Source of the DNA: Comamonadaceae bacterium ALPHA2B
GTDB lineage: Bacteria; Pseudomonadota; Gammaproteobacteria; Burkholderiales; Burkholderiaceae_C
Assembly (NCBI GenBank): GCA_005503065.1
Contig: SCOE01000018.1
Coordinates: 1 to 64,000 of the forward strand
Length of the DNA: 64,000 bases
Direction of reading: 5' to 3'
Both the position numbers and the translations under genes were made by a program. The notes beneath the pieces were generated by a model. It worked only from the letters and a program-made list of their open reading frames with translations. It was not told the DNA's origin and searched no databases. Position 1 is the first letter of the stretch; each line of letters opens with the position of its first letter. This document shows, piece after piece, positions 53,978 to 64,000 of this stretch.

Positions 53978-54114
53978 GCAGACTTCCTCTCAATACCCCC
54001 GGCTCGTTACACCGGTAAGGCTGGTGAAGCGCCCGCCCCGGATGCCTCCAGGGGGGAACAAAAACTTCAAGGACGAGGCAGCGCGGCCGCCTCGTTTTCT
54101 CCTCATGTACTCGC

Positions 54115-54738
54115 TTAGCGCGAGTACAGTTCCACGATCAGCGATTCGTTGATGTCCGCGCCGAATTCGTCGCGGTCCGGCACCTTCTTGAAGGTGCCTT
54201 CGGCCTTGTCGATGTTGACCTCGACCCAGGCCGGGATGCCGACCTGCTGGGCCAGTTGCAGTGCCTCGACGATGCGGTTCTGCTTCTTCGACTTGTCGCG
54301 CACGGCGATGATGTCGCCGGTCTTGACCATGTACGAGGGGATGTTGACCGACTGGCCGTTCACCGTGATCGCCTTGTGCGACACCAGTTGGCGCGCTTCG
54401 GCACGGGTCGAGCCGAAGCCCATGCGGTAGACGACGTTGTCCAGGCGCGATTCGAGGATGAACAGCAAATTGGCGCCGGTGTTGCCGCGGCGGCGATCGG
54501 CTTCTTCGAAGTAGCGGCGGAACTGCTTCTCCAGTACGCCGTACATGCGCTTGACCTTCTGCTTCTCGCGCAGCTGCAGGCCGAAGTCGGAGGTGCGCTG
54601 GCCCGAGGTGCGGCCGTGCTGGCCGGGCTTGGAGTCGAACTTGGCCTTGTCCGCGATCGAGCGGCGGGCGCTCTTCAGGAACAGGTCGGTGCCTTCACGG
54701 CGGGAAAGTTTGGCCTTGGGGCCGAGGTAACGTGCCAC
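54115..54738 (-). CDS. rpsD: 30S ribosomal protein S4
   Basis: A 207-residue S4: start [21 protein letters not shown], then the S4 RNA-binding domain [31 protein letters not shown] near 95-125. It lacks the N-terminal zinc Cys cluster, so it is the C-minus form. In E. coli S4 represses its own alpha operon; a matching leader was not searched here. Confidence 0.97.
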   Translation of the reverse strand: MARYLGPKAKLSRREGTDLFLKSARRSIADKAKFDSKPGQHGRTSGQRTSDFGLQLREKQKVKRMYGVLEKQFRRYFEEADRRRGNTGANLLFILESRLDNVVYRMGFGSTRAEARQLVSHKAITVNGQSVNIPSYMVKTGDIIAVRDKSKKQNRIVEALQLAQQVGIPAWVEVNIDKAEGTFKKVPDRDEFGADINESLIVELYSR

Positions 54739-54868
54739 GGTGTTTTCCTTGTGTCATCTGCCGCAGTCGCCTGCGGGAGCCATCAGTCGTTCGGTCGATG
54801 GCGGTGGGCTTGGATAAAAGCAAAATGCGCAGCCACCCGAAGGCGGACTGCGCCAGTCGCCGACGCCT

Positions 54869-55273
54869 TTAGATGCGGCGGCGCTTCTGCGGACGGCAGC
54901 CGTTGTGCGGCACCGGCGTCACGTCGGAAATGGACGTGATGCGAATGCCGAGCGCGGCCAGCGCGCGCACCGACGACTCGCGACCCGGGCCGGGGCCCTT
55001 GATCTCGACGTCGAGGTTCTTGATGCCTTGTTCCACTGCAGCACGGCCGGCGACTTCCGACGCCACCTGGGCGGCGAAAGGGGTCGACTTGCGCGAGCCC
55101 TTGAAGCCCTGGCCGCCCGACGAAGCCCACGACAGGGCATTGCCCTGGCGGTCGGTGATCGTGATGATGGTGTTGTTGAACGAGGCGTGCACGTGCGCGA
55201 TGCCGTCCGCAACGTTCTTGCGGACCTTCTTGCGAACGCGTTGTGCAGCGTTATTGGCAGGAGCTTTGGCCAT
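54869..55273 (-). CDS. rpsK: 30S ribosomal protein S11
   Basis: A 134-residue S11: [49 protein letters not shown], ending [13 protein letters not shown], with the Asn-Gly of the conserved isoaspartate-prone site. A basic N-terminus ([19 protein letters not shown]). It binds the platform of the 30S subunit next to S6/S18. 12 bases after rpsM. Confidence 0.97.
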   Translation of the reverse strand: MAKAPANNAAQRVRKKVRKNVADGIAHVHASFNNTIITITDRQGNALSWASSGGQGFKGSRKSTPFAAQVASEVAGRAAVEQGIKNLDVEIKGPGPGRESSVRALAALGIRITSISDVTPVPHNGCRPQKRRRI

Positions 55274-55285
55274 GCTGTTCTCTCT

Positions 55286-55651
55286 TTACTTCTTCAGGGC
55301 CTGAGCGGCCTTGCGCGGACCCTTGCGGGTGCGAGCGTTGGTGCGCGTGCGCTGGCCGCGCATCGGCAGGCCGCGGCGATGACGGAAGCCGCGGTAGCAG
55401 CCGATGTCCATCAGGCGCTTGATGTTCATCGTCGTCTCGCGACGCAGGTCGCCTTCGATCGTGAACTGGGCGATCTGGTCGCGGATCTTCTCGAGGTCGG
55501 CGTCGGTCAGGTCCTTGACCTTCTTCGCGTAGTCGATGCCGCAGGCTTCGCAGATCTTGCGAGCGCGGGTGCGGCCGATGCCAAAGATCGCCGTCAGGCC
55601 GATCTCGGCGTGCTTGTGCGGCGGAATGTTGATGCCAGCGATACGTGCCAT
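55286..55651 (-). CDS. rpsM: 30S ribosomal protein S13
   Basis: A 121-residue S13: [40 protein letters not shown], and the C-terminal tail [21 protein letters not shown] that reaches the P-site tRNA. It begins the S13-S11-S4-alpha-L17 run. It follows rpmJ by 22 bases. Confidence 0.97.
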   Translation of the reverse strand: MARIAGINIPPHKHAEIGLTAIFGIGRTRARKICEACGIDYAKKVKDLTDADLEKIRDQIAQFTIEGDLRRETTMNIKRLMDIGCYRGFRHRRGLPMRGQRTRTNARTRKGPRKAAQALKK

Positions 55652-55673
55652 GTGCGTCCTCTAGAACTCTCGA

Positions 55674-55787
55674 TCAACCCTGGCGCTGCTTGTGGCGCGG
55701 GTCGGTGCAGATCACGCGCACAACACCCTTGCGGCGGATGATCTTGCAATTGCGGCAGATGGTTTTGACCGAAGCCGAAACTCTCAT
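55674..55787 (-). CDS. rpmJ: 50S ribosomal protein L36
   Basis: A 37-residue L36 of the zinc-binding C-plus form: CRNCK near residue 11-15, then [11 protein letters not shown] with the last Cys and His. The start is the ATG at 55787 after AGGAG; an upstream in-frame reading is rejected. In many proteobacteria infA lies just upstream; here only 118 bases separate it from secY, so infA is absent from this position. Confidence 0.97.
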   Translation of the reverse strand: MRVSASVKTICRNCKIIRRKGVVRVICTDPRHKQRQG

Positions 55788-55905
55788 TTGATTTCTCCTG
55801 AAACTCTCTCTTGGCGACCTACTTCGCCCGAAACACATGTTGCGCCCGGGCCGAGCCGCAGGGCGTCGATTCAATGCTGACCTGTCGCTCAGCGTCCCTT
55901 GGAAC

Positions 55906-57237
55906 TCAGCCGTTCAAGGACGTCTTGAAATTCGCCTTCTTGAGCAACGACTCGTACTGCTGCGACATCAGGTAGTTCTGCACCTGGGCCATGAAGTCCA
56001 TGGTGACGACCACGATGATCATCAGCGACGTCCCTCCGAAATAGAAGGGCACGTTGTATTTCAGGATCAGGAATTCGGGCAGCAGGCAGACGAAGGTGAT
56101 GTACACCGCGCCGGCCAGCGTGAGCCGAACCAGGATCTTGTCGATGTAGCGGGCGGTCTGGTCGCCAGGACGGATCCCGGGGATGAACGCACCGCTCTTC
56201 TTCAGGTTGTCGGCGGTCTCGCGGCTGTTGAACACGAGCGCCGTGTAGAAGAAGCAGAAGAACACGATCGCACCCGCGTACAGCAGGGTGTAGATCGGCT
56301 GGCCCGGCGCCAGCGCACCGGCGATGTCCTTGAGCCAGCGCATGCTGTCGCCCGAACTGAACCAGCCCACGATCGTGGCCGGCAGCAGGATGATCGACGA
56401 CGCGAAGATCGGCGGAATCACCCCGGCCATGTTCAGCTTGAGCGGCAGGTGCGAAGCCTGGCCGCCGTACACCTTGTTGCCCACCTGGCGCCGCGCATAG
56501 TTCACGAGGATCTTGCGCTGGCCGCGTTCGACGAACACCACGAACCAAGTCACCAGCGCCACGACCACCACGATGAACAGCGCCACGATCACGCTCATCG
56601 CGCCGGTACGCACCAGTTCGAGCAGGCCACCGATGGCGGTGGGCAGGCCCGCGGCGATGCCCGCGAAGATGATGATCGAGATGCCGTTGCCCAGGCCCCG
56701 CTCGGTGATCTGCTCGCCCAGCCACATCAGGAACATCGAGCCCGCCGTGAGGCTGACCATGGCCGTGATGCGGAAGCCGAAGCCCGGCGACACCACCAGC
56801 CCGGGCGACGACTCGAGCGCCACTGCGATGCTGAAGGACTGGAACAGCGCCAGGCCCAGCGCGCCGTAGCGCGTGTACTGGGTGATCTTGCGACGCCCCG
56901 CCTCGCCTTCCTTCTTGAGCTGCTCGAACTGCGGCAGCACGTAGGTCATGAGCTGGATGATGATCGACGCCGAGATGTACGGCATGATCCCCAACGCGAA
57001 CACGGTGAAGCGCGAGAGCGCCCCGCCCGAGAACATGTTGAACAGGCTCAGGATCCCGCCCTGCTGGCCCTGGAACAGCTGCGCGAGCTGGTCGGGGTTG
57101 ATGCCGGGCACGGGAATGTGCGCGCCGATGCGGTAGACCACGAGCGCGAGCAGCAAGAAGACAAGCCGGCGACGCAGGTCGCCGAACTTGCCGGTCTTGG
57201 CCAGCCCTTGCTGCTTGGTCAGCGCGTTGGTTGCCAC
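55906..57237 (-). CDS. secY: Protein translocase subunit SecY
   Basis: The central channel of the Sec translocase in the inner membrane (443 aa, ten hydrophobic spans). Family features: [20 protein letters not shown] near 38-57, [29 protein letters not shown] near 68-96, and [36 protein letters not shown] near 225-260. Placed between rplO and rpmJ, its usual site in the spc operon. Confidence 0.97.
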   Translation of the reverse strand: MATNALTKQQGLAKTGKFGDLRRRLVFLLLALVVYRIGAHIPVPGINPDQLAQLFQGQQGGILSLFNMFSGGALSRFTVFALGIMPYISASIIIQLMTYVLPQFEQLKKEGEAGRRKITQYTRYGALGLALFQSFSIAVALESSPGLVVSPGFGFRITAMVSLTAGSMFLMWLGEQITERGLGNGISIIIFAGIAAGLPTAIGGLLELVRTGAMSVIVALFIVVVVALVTWFVVFVERGQRKILVNYARRQVGNKVYGGQASHLPLKLNMAGVIPPIFASSIILLPATIVGWFSSGDSMRWLKDIAGALAPGQPIYTLLYAGAIVFFCFFYTALVFNSRETADNLKKSGAFIPGIRPGDQTARYIDKILVRLTLAGAVYITFVCLLPEFLILKYNVPFYFGGTSLMIIVVVTMDFMAQVQNYLMSQQYESLLKKANFKTSLNG

Positions 57238-57272
57238 GTTCAGGTGCTTCCTATGGGTTTGCTGTCAGCCGC

Positions 57273-57704
57273 TCAGGCCACGCTGCCGCCGGCCGCCTCG
57301 ATGGCAGCCTTGGCACCCGCGGTGGCACCGATGCCGGTCAACTTGACCGACTTGGTCAGTTCGCCCGACTTCACGACCTTCACGACCTTGGCCAGTTGGC
57401 CAACCAGGCCGGCTTGCTTCAGCGCGAGCACGTCGACTTCGGCCAGGCCCAGCTTTTCCAGCGCGGCCAGCGTCACTTCGGCGTTGTACTTCAGCGATTG
57501 CGACTTGAAGCCACGCTTGGGCAGGCGACGCTGCAGCGGCATCTGGCCGCCTTCGAAGCCCACTTTGTGGAAACCGCCGGCGCGCGACTTCTGGCCCTTG
57601 TGACCGCGGCCCGCGGTCTTGCCCAGGCCGGAGCCGATGCCACGGCCGACGCGACGCTTGGCGTGCTTGGCGCCCGCTGCGGGCTTGATGCCATTGAGTT
57701 CCAT
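57273..57704 (-). CDS. rplO: 50S ribosomal protein L15
   Basis: A 143-residue L15: basic, glycine-rich N-terminus ([25 protein letters not shown]) and [20 protein letters not shown] near 55-75. It starts one base after rpmD ends. The C-terminus contains a long Lys/Val/Leu helix typical of the family. Confidence 0.96.
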   Translation of the reverse strand: MELNGIKPAAGAKHAKRRVGRGIGSGLGKTAGRGHKGQKSRAGGFHKVGFEGGQMPLQRRLPKRGFKSQSLKYNAEVTLAALEKLGLAEVDVLALKQAGLVGQLAKVVKVVKSGELTKSVKLTGIGATAGAKAAIEAAGGSVA

Positions 57705-57705
57705 G

Positions 57706-57891
57706 TCAGAGCACCTTCACCAGATAGGCGATCTTGTTGATCATGCCGCGCACGGCGGGCGTGTCCTGCAGTTCGCTCACGCTGTTGAGCTTGCGCAGGC
57801 CCAGGCCACGCACGGTGGCGCGGTGCGACTGCTTCGTGCCGATGGGGCTGCGAACCAGTTGGACCTTGACGGTCTGTTGTTGGGTGGTCAT
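57706..57891 (-). CDS. rpmD: 50S ribosomal protein L30
   Basis: A 61-residue L30: [30 protein letters not shown], then [19 protein letters not shown] small ferredoxin-like fold protein of the large subunit. One base separates its stop from the rplO start, and it follows rpsE by 14 bases. Confidence 0.96.
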   Translation of the reverse strand: MTTQQQTVKVQLVRSPIGTKQSHRATVRGLGLRKLNSVSELQDTPAVRGMINKIAYLVKVL

Positions 57892-57905
57892 AGCGTTTCT
57901 CGCAA

Positions 57906-58424
57906 TCAGGCGAAGATTTCTTCGACCGTGAGACCGCGCTTGGCCGCCACTTCGGCGGGCGTGGTCGAGTTCTTGAGCGCGTCGAGCGTGGCGCGAACCA
58001 TGTTGTACGGGTTCGACGAACCATGGCTCTTGGCCACGATGTCGGTGATGCCCATCACTTCGAACACGGCACGCATCGGGCCGCCGGCGATGATGCCGGT
58101 GCCCTTGGGGGCCGGCGACATCATCACGGTGGAGGCGCCGTGGTGGCCCGTCACCTGGTGGTGCAGGGTCCCGTTCTTGATCGACACCTTCATGAGGTTG
58201 CGACGCGCTTCTTCCATCGCCTTCTGCACGGCGGCGGGCACTTCCTTGGACTTGCCCTTGCCCATGCCGACGCGGCCATCGCCGTCACCGACCACGGTCA
58301 GTGCTGCGAAACCCAGGATCCGACCACCCTTCACCACCTTGGTGACGCGGTTGATCGAGATCATCTTCTCGCGCAGACCGTCCTCGGGACCTTCGTTCTG
58401 CGTTCTTGCCTGAATCTTTGCCAT
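57906..58424 (-). CDS. rpsE: 30S ribosomal protein S5
   Basis: A 172-residue S5: the N-terminal RNA-binding part [52 protein letters not shown], then the C-terminal fold with [25 protein letters not shown]. The Lys/Gly loop near residue 30-35 is the site where spectinomycin-resistance changes are known. Standard length and place. Confidence 0.97.
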   Translation of the reverse strand: MAKIQARTQNEGPEDGLREKMISINRVTKVVKGGRILGFAALTVVGDGDGRVGMGKGKSKEVPAAVQKAMEEARRNLMKVSIKNGTLHHQVTGHHGASTVMMSPAPKGTGIIAGGPMRAVFEVMGITDIVAKSHGSSNPYNMVRATLDALKNSTTPAEVAAKRGLTVEEIFA

Positions 58425-58449
58425 CTTGAATTCCTGAACTCAGCTGCGC

Positions 58450-58815
58450 TTAGAACTGCAGACCGGCTTCGCGGGCCGCTTCGGCGAGGGCCTTCACGCG
58501 GCCGTGGTAGGCGAAGCCTGCACGGTCGAAAGCCACCTTCTCGACACCGGCCGCCTTGGCCTTCTCGGCGATGCGCTTGCCGATGATCTGCGCGGCGGCG
58601 GCATTGCCACCCTTGCCGGCACCACCGAGCGAGCTGCGCACCTCGGCTTCCGCGGTGGAGGCCGAGGCCAGCACCTTGGTGCCGTCGCCGGAGACGACGG
58701 CGGCGTAGATGTGCAGGTTGGTGCGGTTCACCATCAGACGCGCGACGCCTTGCGTAGCAATGCGGATGCGGGTCTGGCGGGCACGGCGCAGCCGCTGTTC
58801 CTTCTTGGTCAACAT
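58450..58815 (-). CDS. rplR: 50S ribosomal protein L18
   Basis: A 121-residue L18 starting [19 protein letters not shown], with [52 protein letters not shown] as the conserved C-terminal half. It binds 5S rRNA with L5. A second ATG one codon earlier (58818) is possible. Confidence 0.96.
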   Translation of the reverse strand: MLTKKEQRLRRARQTRIRIATQGVARLMVNRTNLHIYAAVVSGDGTKVLASASTAEAEVRSSLGGAGKGGNAAAAQIIGKRIAEKAKAAGVEKVAFDRAGFAYHGRVKALAEAAREAGLQF

Positions 58816-58826
58816 CATGCTGCCCC

Positions 58827-59360
58827 TTACTTCTTCTTGGTCTCTTTGATCACGATCTTCTCGTCCGAATAACGGATCCCCTTGCCCTTGTAGGGCTCGG
58901 GCGGACGAATCGCACGGATCTCAGCGGCCACCTGGCCGACGCGCTGGCGGTCGGCACCCTTGATGACGATTTCGGTCGGGGCCGGCGTGGCCACCGTGAT
59001 GCCCGCAGGCATGTCCTTGTTGACCGGGTGCGAGAAGCCGACCGACAGGTTCAGCTTGGCGCCCTGGGCCTGGGCCTTGAAGCCCACGCCGACGAGGTTC
59101 AGCTTCTTTTCGAAGCCCTTGCTCACGCCGACGACCATGTTGTTGACCAGCTGGCGCACCGTGCCGCTCATCGCGTTGGCTTCACGCGATTCATCGGCCG
59201 GCTCGAAGCTCAGCTTGCCATCCTTGTTCGACACCTTGACCAACGCGTTGGCAGGGATCGACAGCTGACCACCCGCGCCCTTGACGCTGATCTGGTTCTC
59301 CTGGATCGACACATCCACGCCTTGCGGGATGGCGACCGGCATTTTTCCGACTCGGGACAT
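58827..59360 (-). CDS. rplF: 50S ribosomal protein L6
   Basis: A 177-residue L6 with two similar alpha/beta domains: start [20 protein letters not shown], mid-part [22 protein letters not shown], and the signature [19 protein letters not shown] near 150-168. It lies near the GTPase-associated centre of the 50S subunit. 11 bases from rplR. Confidence 0.97.
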   Translation of the reverse strand: MSRVGKMPVAIPQGVDVSIQENQISVKGAGGQLSIPANALVKVSNKDGKLSFEPADESREANAMSGTVRQLVNNMVVGVSKGFEKKLNLVGVGFKAQAQGAKLNLSVGFSHPVNKDMPAGITVATPAPTEIVIKGADRQRVGQVAAEIRAIRPPEPYKGKGIRYSDEKIVIKETKKK

Positions 59361-59377
59361 TGTTCAGTTACCTCCGG

Positions 59378-59773
59378 TCAGGCGACGTAGCACAGCACTT
59401 CGCCGCCGACGCCATCGGCGCGCGCCTTGCGGTCGGTCATCACGCCCTTGGGGGTGGTGACGATCGCCACACCCAGGCCGTTCTGGACCTGGGGGATGGC
59501 GCTCGAACCCTTGTAGACGCGCAGGCCGGGGCGGCTCACGCGCTCGATGCGCTCGATCACCGGGCGGCCGGCGTAGTACTTCAGCGAGATCTCGAGGTTG
59601 CTCTTGCCGGCTTCGGTCTTGACCTGGAAGCCGTCGATGTAGCCCTCGTCCTTCAGCACCTGGGCGATCGCGATCTTCACCTTGGAAGACGGGACCGACA
59701 CGGTGGGCTTCGCGACCATCTGCGCATTGCGGATGCGCGTCAGCAGGTCGGCGATGGGATCACTCATGCTCAT
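59378..59773 (-). CDS. rpsH: 30S ribosomal protein S8
   Basis: A 131-residue S8: [20 protein letters not shown], ending KAIPQVQN-like and [22 protein letters not shown]. The first ATG is kept since AGGAG lies 8 bases ahead. S8 is the autogenous repressor of the spc operon in E. coli, through a site near the rplE start; I did not identify such a fold here. Confidence 0.97.
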   Translation of the reverse strand: MSMSDPIADLLTRIRNAQMVAKPTVSVPSSKVKIAIAQVLKDEGYIDGFQVKTEAGKSNLEISLKYYAGRPVIERIERVSRPGLRVYKGSSAIPQVQNGLGVAIVTTPKGVMTDRKARADGVGGEVLCYVA

Positions 59774-59794
59774 GTTTCTTGCTCCTGCCTGCGC

Positions 59795-60100
59795 TTACCA
59801 GCTGGCCTTGGTGACACCGGGGATGTCACCGGCGAAGGCCAGTTCACGGATCTTGGCGCGGGCCAGACCGAACTGACGGAAGGTGCCGCGCGGACGGCCG
59901 GTGATTTCGCAGCGGTTGCGCTGGCGGGTCGGGTTCGCGTTGCGCGGCAGCTTCTGCAGCGCCAGGCGTGCAGCGGCACGCTCTTCGTCGCTCTTCTTCG
60001 CGTCGCCGGCGATCGCCTTCAGCTCTTCGTGCTTCTTGGCGTACTTGGCGACCAGTTTTTCTCGCTTGAGCTCGCGCTCGATCAAAGCTACTTTAGCCAC
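59795..60100 (-). CDS. rpsN: 30S ribosomal protein S14
   Basis: A 101-residue S14 of the long, zinc-free form: [20 protein letters not shown] at the start, [39 protein letters not shown] near 52-90. Only one Cys remains, so no Zn ribbon. Lies between rplE and rpsH as usual. Confidence 0.97.
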   Translation of the reverse strand: MAKVALIERELKREKLVAKYAKKHEELKAIAGDAKKSDEERAAARLALQKLPRNANPTRQRNRCEITGRPRGTFRQFGLARAKIRELAFAGDIPGVTKASW

Positions 60101-60109
60101 AAGTCCACC

Positions 60110-60649
60110 TCAGTTCTTGAACGGGAAACGGAAACCGGCGAGAAGCGCCTTGGCTTCTTCGTCCGACTTGGCCGTCGTCGTGATGCTGATGTTGAGGCCG
60201 CGCAGGGCATCAACCTTGTCGTACTCGATCTCGGGGAAGATGATCTGTTCCTTGACCCCGATGTTGTAGTTGCCACGGCCGTCGAATGCGCGACCGGAGA
60301 TACCACGGAAGTCGCGCACGCGGGGCAGGGCCACGGTGACGAAGCGATCCAGGAATTCGTACATCTTCACGCCACGCAGCGTGACCATGCAGCCGATGGC
60401 CTGGCCTTCGCGGATCTTGAAGCCGGCGATGGCCTTCTTGGCCTTCGTCACGACGGGCTTCTGGCCGGCGATCTTGGTCAGGTCGGCGACGGCGTTGTCC
60501 ATCACCTTCTTGTCGGCCACGGCCTCGCTCACGCCCATGTTCAGCGTGATCTTGGTCAGGCGCGGGACCTGCATCGGCGACTTGTAGCCGAACTTCTCGG
60601 TCAGGTCCTTCGCGATCTTCTCGCGGTAGTGTTGTTGCAGTCGTGCCAT
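60110..60649 (-). CDS. rplE: 50S ribosomal protein L5
   Basis: A 179-residue L5 starting [16 protein letters not shown]. It has [22 protein letters not shown] near 28-50 and the signature region [28 protein letters not shown] near 120-147. The start at 60649 is preferred: it has GGTGG at good spacing, while the ATG at 60655 overlaps the rplX stop. Confidence 0.96.
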   Translation of the reverse strand: MARLQQHYREKIAKDLTEKFGYKSPMQVPRLTKITLNMGVSEAVADKKVMDNAVADLTKIAGQKPVVTKAKKAIAGFKIREGQAIGCMVTLRGVKMYEFLDRFVTVALPRVRDFRGISGRAFDGRGNYNIGVKEQIIFPEIEYDKVDALRGLNISITTTAKSDEEAKALLAGFRFPFKN

Positions 60650-60651
60650 GG

Positions 60652-60969
60652 TCATGCCACCTTGATTTCTTCGCCGCTGGACTTGAAGACGCGCACGCGC
60701 TTGCCGTCCACGAGCTTGATGCCCACGCGGTCGGCCTTGCCGGTCGCCGCGTTGAAGATCGCCACATTGGATTGGTGGATCGGCATGGCCTTCTCGACGA
60801 TGCCGCCGGTCGTGCCCTTCATCGGGTTCGGCTTGGTGTGCTTCTTGACCAGGTTGATGCCGTCGATGACGACGTGCGAGTCGTCGGCGCGCAGCGACAC
60901 GGTGCCGCGCTTGCCCTTGTCGCGGCCGGCCAACACGATGACCTGGTCGCCCTTGCGAATCTTGTTCAT
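60652..60969 (-). CDS. rplX: 50S ribosomal protein L24
   Basis: A 105-residue L24: KOW motif region [21 protein letters not shown] near 6-26, then [37 protein letters not shown]. One of the first proteins to bind 23S rRNA in assembly. 10 bases from rplN. Confidence 0.97.
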   Translation of the reverse strand: MNKIRKGDQVIVLAGRDKGKRGTVSLRADDSHVVIDGINLVKKHTKPNPMKGTTGGIVEKAMPIHQSNVAIFNAATGKADRVGIKLVDGKRVRVFKSSGEEIKVA

Positions 60970-60979
60970 GGCGTTGTCC

Positions 60980-61348
60980 TTACAGAACTTCGGGAGCCAG
61001 CGAGACGATCTTCATGAACTTCTCGGTACGCAGTTCGCGCGTCACGGGTCCGAAGATGCGGGTGCCGATCGGCTCCAGCTTGGCGTTGAGCAGCACGGCG
61101 GCGTTGCCGTCGAACTTGACGAGCGAACCGTCGCCACGACGGATGCCCTTGGCGGTGCGCACGACCACGGCGTTGTAGATCTCGCCCTTCTTGACGCGAC
61201 CACGCGGCGCGGCTTCCTTGACGCTGACCTTGATCACGTCGCCGACGCTGGCGTAGCGACGCTTGGAGCCACCGAGCACCTTGATGCACAGGACGGATTT
61301 CGCGCCCGTGTTGTCGGCCACTTCGAGCCGGGATTCAGTCTGGATCAT
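60980..61348 (-). CDS. rplN: 50S ribosomal protein L14
   Basis: A 122-residue L14 starting [28 protein letters not shown], with [28 protein letters not shown] near 63-90. It is the first gene of the spc group here. rpsQ and rpmC, which often stand just ahead, are missing; instead a consensus promoter and an unrelated gene lie upstream. The frame stays open upstream of the ATG, but that part is leader. Confidence 0.97.
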   Translation of the reverse strand: MIQTESRLEVADNTGAKSVLCIKVLGGSKRRYASVGDVIKVSVKEAAPRGRVKKGEIYNAVVVRTAKGIRRGDGSLVKFDGNAAVLLNAKLEPIGTRIFGPVTRELRTEKFMKIVSLAPEVL

Positions 61349-61660
61349 TGCTAGTAGTTCCCAACTTGTACCGTTGCGCCTTGCAGAGCCTGCAGGGGCG
61401 ACACCGGTCAGTCTTGGGCCCGTCGTCGGAGCGCCGAAACCACATCGGCACGCCTTCGTCTGGGCGGAAGTCCTCGCTTTTTGAAAGCGAAGCCCGCGAT
61501 TGTGGCATCTGGCGTGAGCCTTGTCAAACGCCGGAGACCGTGTTTTTTGGCAATGCAGCAAATCAACAACCCGGCCGGCCGCCGCCGGAGCTCGAGGCCA
61601 CCACGGGCGCCCCGGGTCGCCGTGCCAAGCCGGCAGCTCGACCGAGCCCGCCTAGACTCC
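61349..61660. other. Divergent intergenic region rplN / lipoprotein (312 bp)
   Basis: It holds the rplN leader of about 145 bases, including a small hairpin TCGCTTT..AAAGCGA near the transcript start (61475-61493), and the rplN promoter at 61499-61527. Nothing that looks like rpsQ, rpmC or another gene. The lipoprotein promoter was not identified. Confidence 0.7.
61499..61527 (-). promoter_or_regulatory. Promoter of the rplN (spc-alpha) operon
   Basis: On the minus strand: TTGACA, 17-base spacer, CACAAT. A near-consensus sigma-70 promoter giving a start at about 61492 and a leader of about 145 bases to rplN. Its strength fits a ribosomal operon separated from the S10 genes. Confidence 0.85.
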
Positions 61661-62826
61661 ATGGCCATGAGCCCGTCAGCCACGCCGACCACCGACGCCA
61701 CCCGGCGCGCCCTGTTGCAGGGCCTGGGCGCGCTTGCGCTGGTGGGCTGCGGCCCGCGCCGGCCACCGGCCGCGCCGGGTGGCGGCGCGCTGGAGCGCAT
61801 CGCCGAGGCCCGCTGGGCGCACGGGCTGGACGTGGGCGGCACCCCGGCCGACGGACTCTCGGGCATCGACTACGACAGCCGGCGGGGCGAGTACCTGCTC
61901 CTGAGCGACGACCGCTCGGACAAGGCGCCGGCCCGCTATTACGCCGCCCGCTGGGACCATCCCGCCGACGACTCGGTGCCGGTGCCGCTGCGCATGCAGC
62001 CCCTGTTGCAGGCCGACGGCAGCCCCTGGCCGCCGCGCGCGCGGGCGGTCGCCGGGGTGCCGGTCCCCGACCCCGAAGCGCTGCGCCTGCGGCCCGACAC
62101 CGACACCCTGCTGTGGACCAGCGAGGGCGACGTGCCGCGCAATTTCGGCCCCGCGCTGTATGAAAGCAGCCGCGACGGTCGCCTGCTGCGGACCTTCCGG
62201 CTGCCGGCGATGTTCGACACCGACCCGGCCGGCCGCCGCGGCCCGCGCGACAACCTGAGCTTCGAGGGCCTGGCACTCACGCCCGACGCCCGGCAGGCCT
62301 GGGTCGCGATGGAGAACGCCCTGATCGAGGACGGGCCCATTCCCACGCTCGACGCACCCGGTGGCCCCTGCCGCTTCACCTGCGTCGACCTCGCCCGCGG
62401 CACGGCCATGCGGCAGATCGCCTACGTGCCCGACGCCATCCCGCTGCGGCCGCTGGTGCCCGGCAGCTACGCCGACAACGGGGTGAGCGAGATCCTCATG
62501 CTCGACGCCCATCGCCTGCTGGTGCTCGAACGCGCCTACGCGGCCGGCCGCGGCAATTCGCTGCGCCTGTATGCGATCGACACGCGCGAGGCAAGCGACA
62601 CCCTGGACGTCGACGCGCTGCGCCCCGGCAACCACCGCCCCGCCCCCAAGACCCTGATCGCCGACTTCGCCACCCTGGGCCTCGCGCGCCTGGACAACAG
62701 CGAGGGCATGTGCTGGGGCCCGCCCCTGCCCGACGGCCGCCGCCTGCTGATGGTGGTGAGCGACGACAACTTCAATCCGCTGCAGATCACCCAGTTTGCC
62801 GCCTTCGCCTTCAAGGACCCGACCGC

Positions 62827-62830
<4 letters not shown>
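61661..62830 (+). CDS. Lipoprotein, esterase-like activity of phytase family
   Basis: A 389-residue exported protein with a lipobox (LALVGC) near residue 28 after a basic RR-containing start. The body matches the phytase-like/esterase beta-propeller family: LSGIDYDSRRGEYLLLSDDRSD near 65-87, DNLSFEGLALTPDARQAWVAMEN near 205-227, and DNSEGMCWGPPLPDGRRLLMVVSDDNFNPLQITQF near the end. The family has been linked to esterase or phosphoesterase activity; no substrate is known. Its stop overlaps the proC start (ATGA). A start two codons later is equally possible. Confidence 0.8.
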
Positions 62831-63663
<833 letters not shown>

Positions 63664-63668
63664 TCCAG

Positions 63669-63760
63669 TTTGCTCACTTTTCAGGAGCAACTGGCGCCCG
63701 ATCGACGGGCGCTACAGGCACTTTTCTTTTGAAGATTTGCTAAGCCTGTTCTTAGCAAAT
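63669..63760. repeat. Hairpin array between proC and ubiA (repeat copy 4)
   Basis: Three stems in a row: TTGCTC..GAGCAA, GCGCCCG-N5-CGGGCGC, and a perfect ATTTGCTAAG-N6-CTTAGCAAAT (63735-63760). The middle stem matches that of the other double-hairpin repeats; the third stem is a variant. It lies between convergent genes, so it probably acts as a two-way terminator. Confidence 0.6.
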
Positions 63761-63770
63761 ACAGGGCCAC

Positions 63771-64000
63771 TCAGCGCAGCAGCGCGTCGGCCGCCACCCC
63801 TGCGAACACCGCAAAGCCGACCCAGTGGTTGAGCCTGAAGGCGGTGAAGCAGCCCTCGCGCGTGCGCCGGTGGATCAGCGTCCAGTGCCACAGCGCCTGC
63901 GCCGCCGCCGCCGCGAGCCCGGCGTAGAACAGCGGCCCCAGCCCCAGCCGCGCACCCGCCCAGCCCCACATCGCGATGAAGAGCGCGTAGCTCGCCATCA
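63771..64000 (-). CDS. ubiA: 4-Hydroxybenzoate polyprenyltransferase UbiA, C-terminal part
   Basis: Partial gene that runs off the window end; about 76 C-terminal residues are visible. Two hydrophobic helices (ALFIAMWGWAGARLGLGPLFYAGLAAAAA and the last one) and the ending RLNHWVGFAVFAGVAADALLR are typical of UbiA, the membrane enzyme that prenylates 4-hydroxybenzoate in ubiquinone synthesis. The catalytic Asp motifs lie in the missing part. Its place next to proC fits the Comamonadaceae order. Confidence 0.8.
   Translation of the reverse strand, partial: MASYALFIAMWGWAGARLGLGPLFYAGLAAAAAQALWHWTLIHRRTREGCFTAFRLNHWVGFAVFAGVAADALLR

Noticed and set aside
55788-55905. infA between secY and rpmJ
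   Set aside because: The gap is too short (118 bases) and no IF-1-like frame is present.
61349-61660. rpsQ/rpmC or an N-terminal extension of rplN
   Set aside because: The frame is open upstream of rplN, but it has no ribosomal-protein pattern and lies in the leader between promoter and start.

Overview
The window is one contiguous, high-GC chromosomal stretch of a Burkholderiales bacterium, most likely a member of the Comamonadaceae close to Variovorax. The basis is the Bug/TctC binding proteins, the LivFGHMK-plus-CoA-ligase cluster, the ubiA-proC neighbourhood, the betaproteobacterial gene order of the spc/alpha ribosomal operons and small dispersed palindromes of a kind I associate with this family. 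The genus call is inference. No phage, integrase, transposase gene, plasmid gene or CRISPR array was seen.

Layout. 1-5.3 kb (minus strand): a Kdp K+-ATPase operon (kdpF-A-B-C) with an extra small membrane protein in front and two small unidentified genes behind; no kdpDE in view. 5.9-8.5 kb: a two-gene NAD salvage operon (NadM-Nudix fusion and NadV). 8.5-10.7 kb: small unknowns and a glycolipid-type GT28 glycosyltransferase translationally coupled to a membrane protein. 10.8-20.3 kb: a Crp/Fnr regulator divergent from an acyl-CoA synthetase, a complete branched-chain-type ABC importer (LivG, H, M, K, F) and a PaaK-like ligase, which reads as a transport-plus-CoA-activation module for a carboxylate. 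20.3-27.6 kb: SlyX, an Rrf2 regulator, a Bax-inhibitor protein, NhaR, then a MarR regulator divergent from an FAD oxidase, a Tat-exported binding protein and a cytosine-deaminase-like amidohydrolase. 27.6-45 kb: scattered metabolic genes (nitrobindin-like protein, SDR, two Bug proteins, PQQ-haem alcohol dehydrogenase with an AcoR-like regulator, a two-component flavin monooxygenase, an orphan 2-oxoacid dehydrogenase E1 pair, aldo/keto reductase, cyclopropane-synthase-type methyltransferase). 45-52.3 kb: a tightly coupled operon that fits aerobic CoA-dependent 2-aminobenzoate (anthranilate) breakdown, with its own MarR. 52.4-61.5 kb (minus strand): initiator tRNA-fMet and 17 ribosomal, RNA polymerase and translocase genes from rplN to rplQ behind a consensus promoter. 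61.7-64 kb: a lipoprotein, proC and the end of ubiA.

The most unusual signals are non-coding. A 590-bp element at 30784-31373 has long terminal inverted repeats, each carrying a hairpin, and the two hairpins differ by a compensatory base pair. Two long palindromes with the same arms sit on either side of livG-livH. A family of small double-hairpin repeats occurs four times, once supplying the C-terminal codons of an enzyme. A palindromic TCGTCACG/CGTGACGA motif with a TTTGGC tail recurs near several promoters. Several clean candidate operators lie next to their probable regulators.
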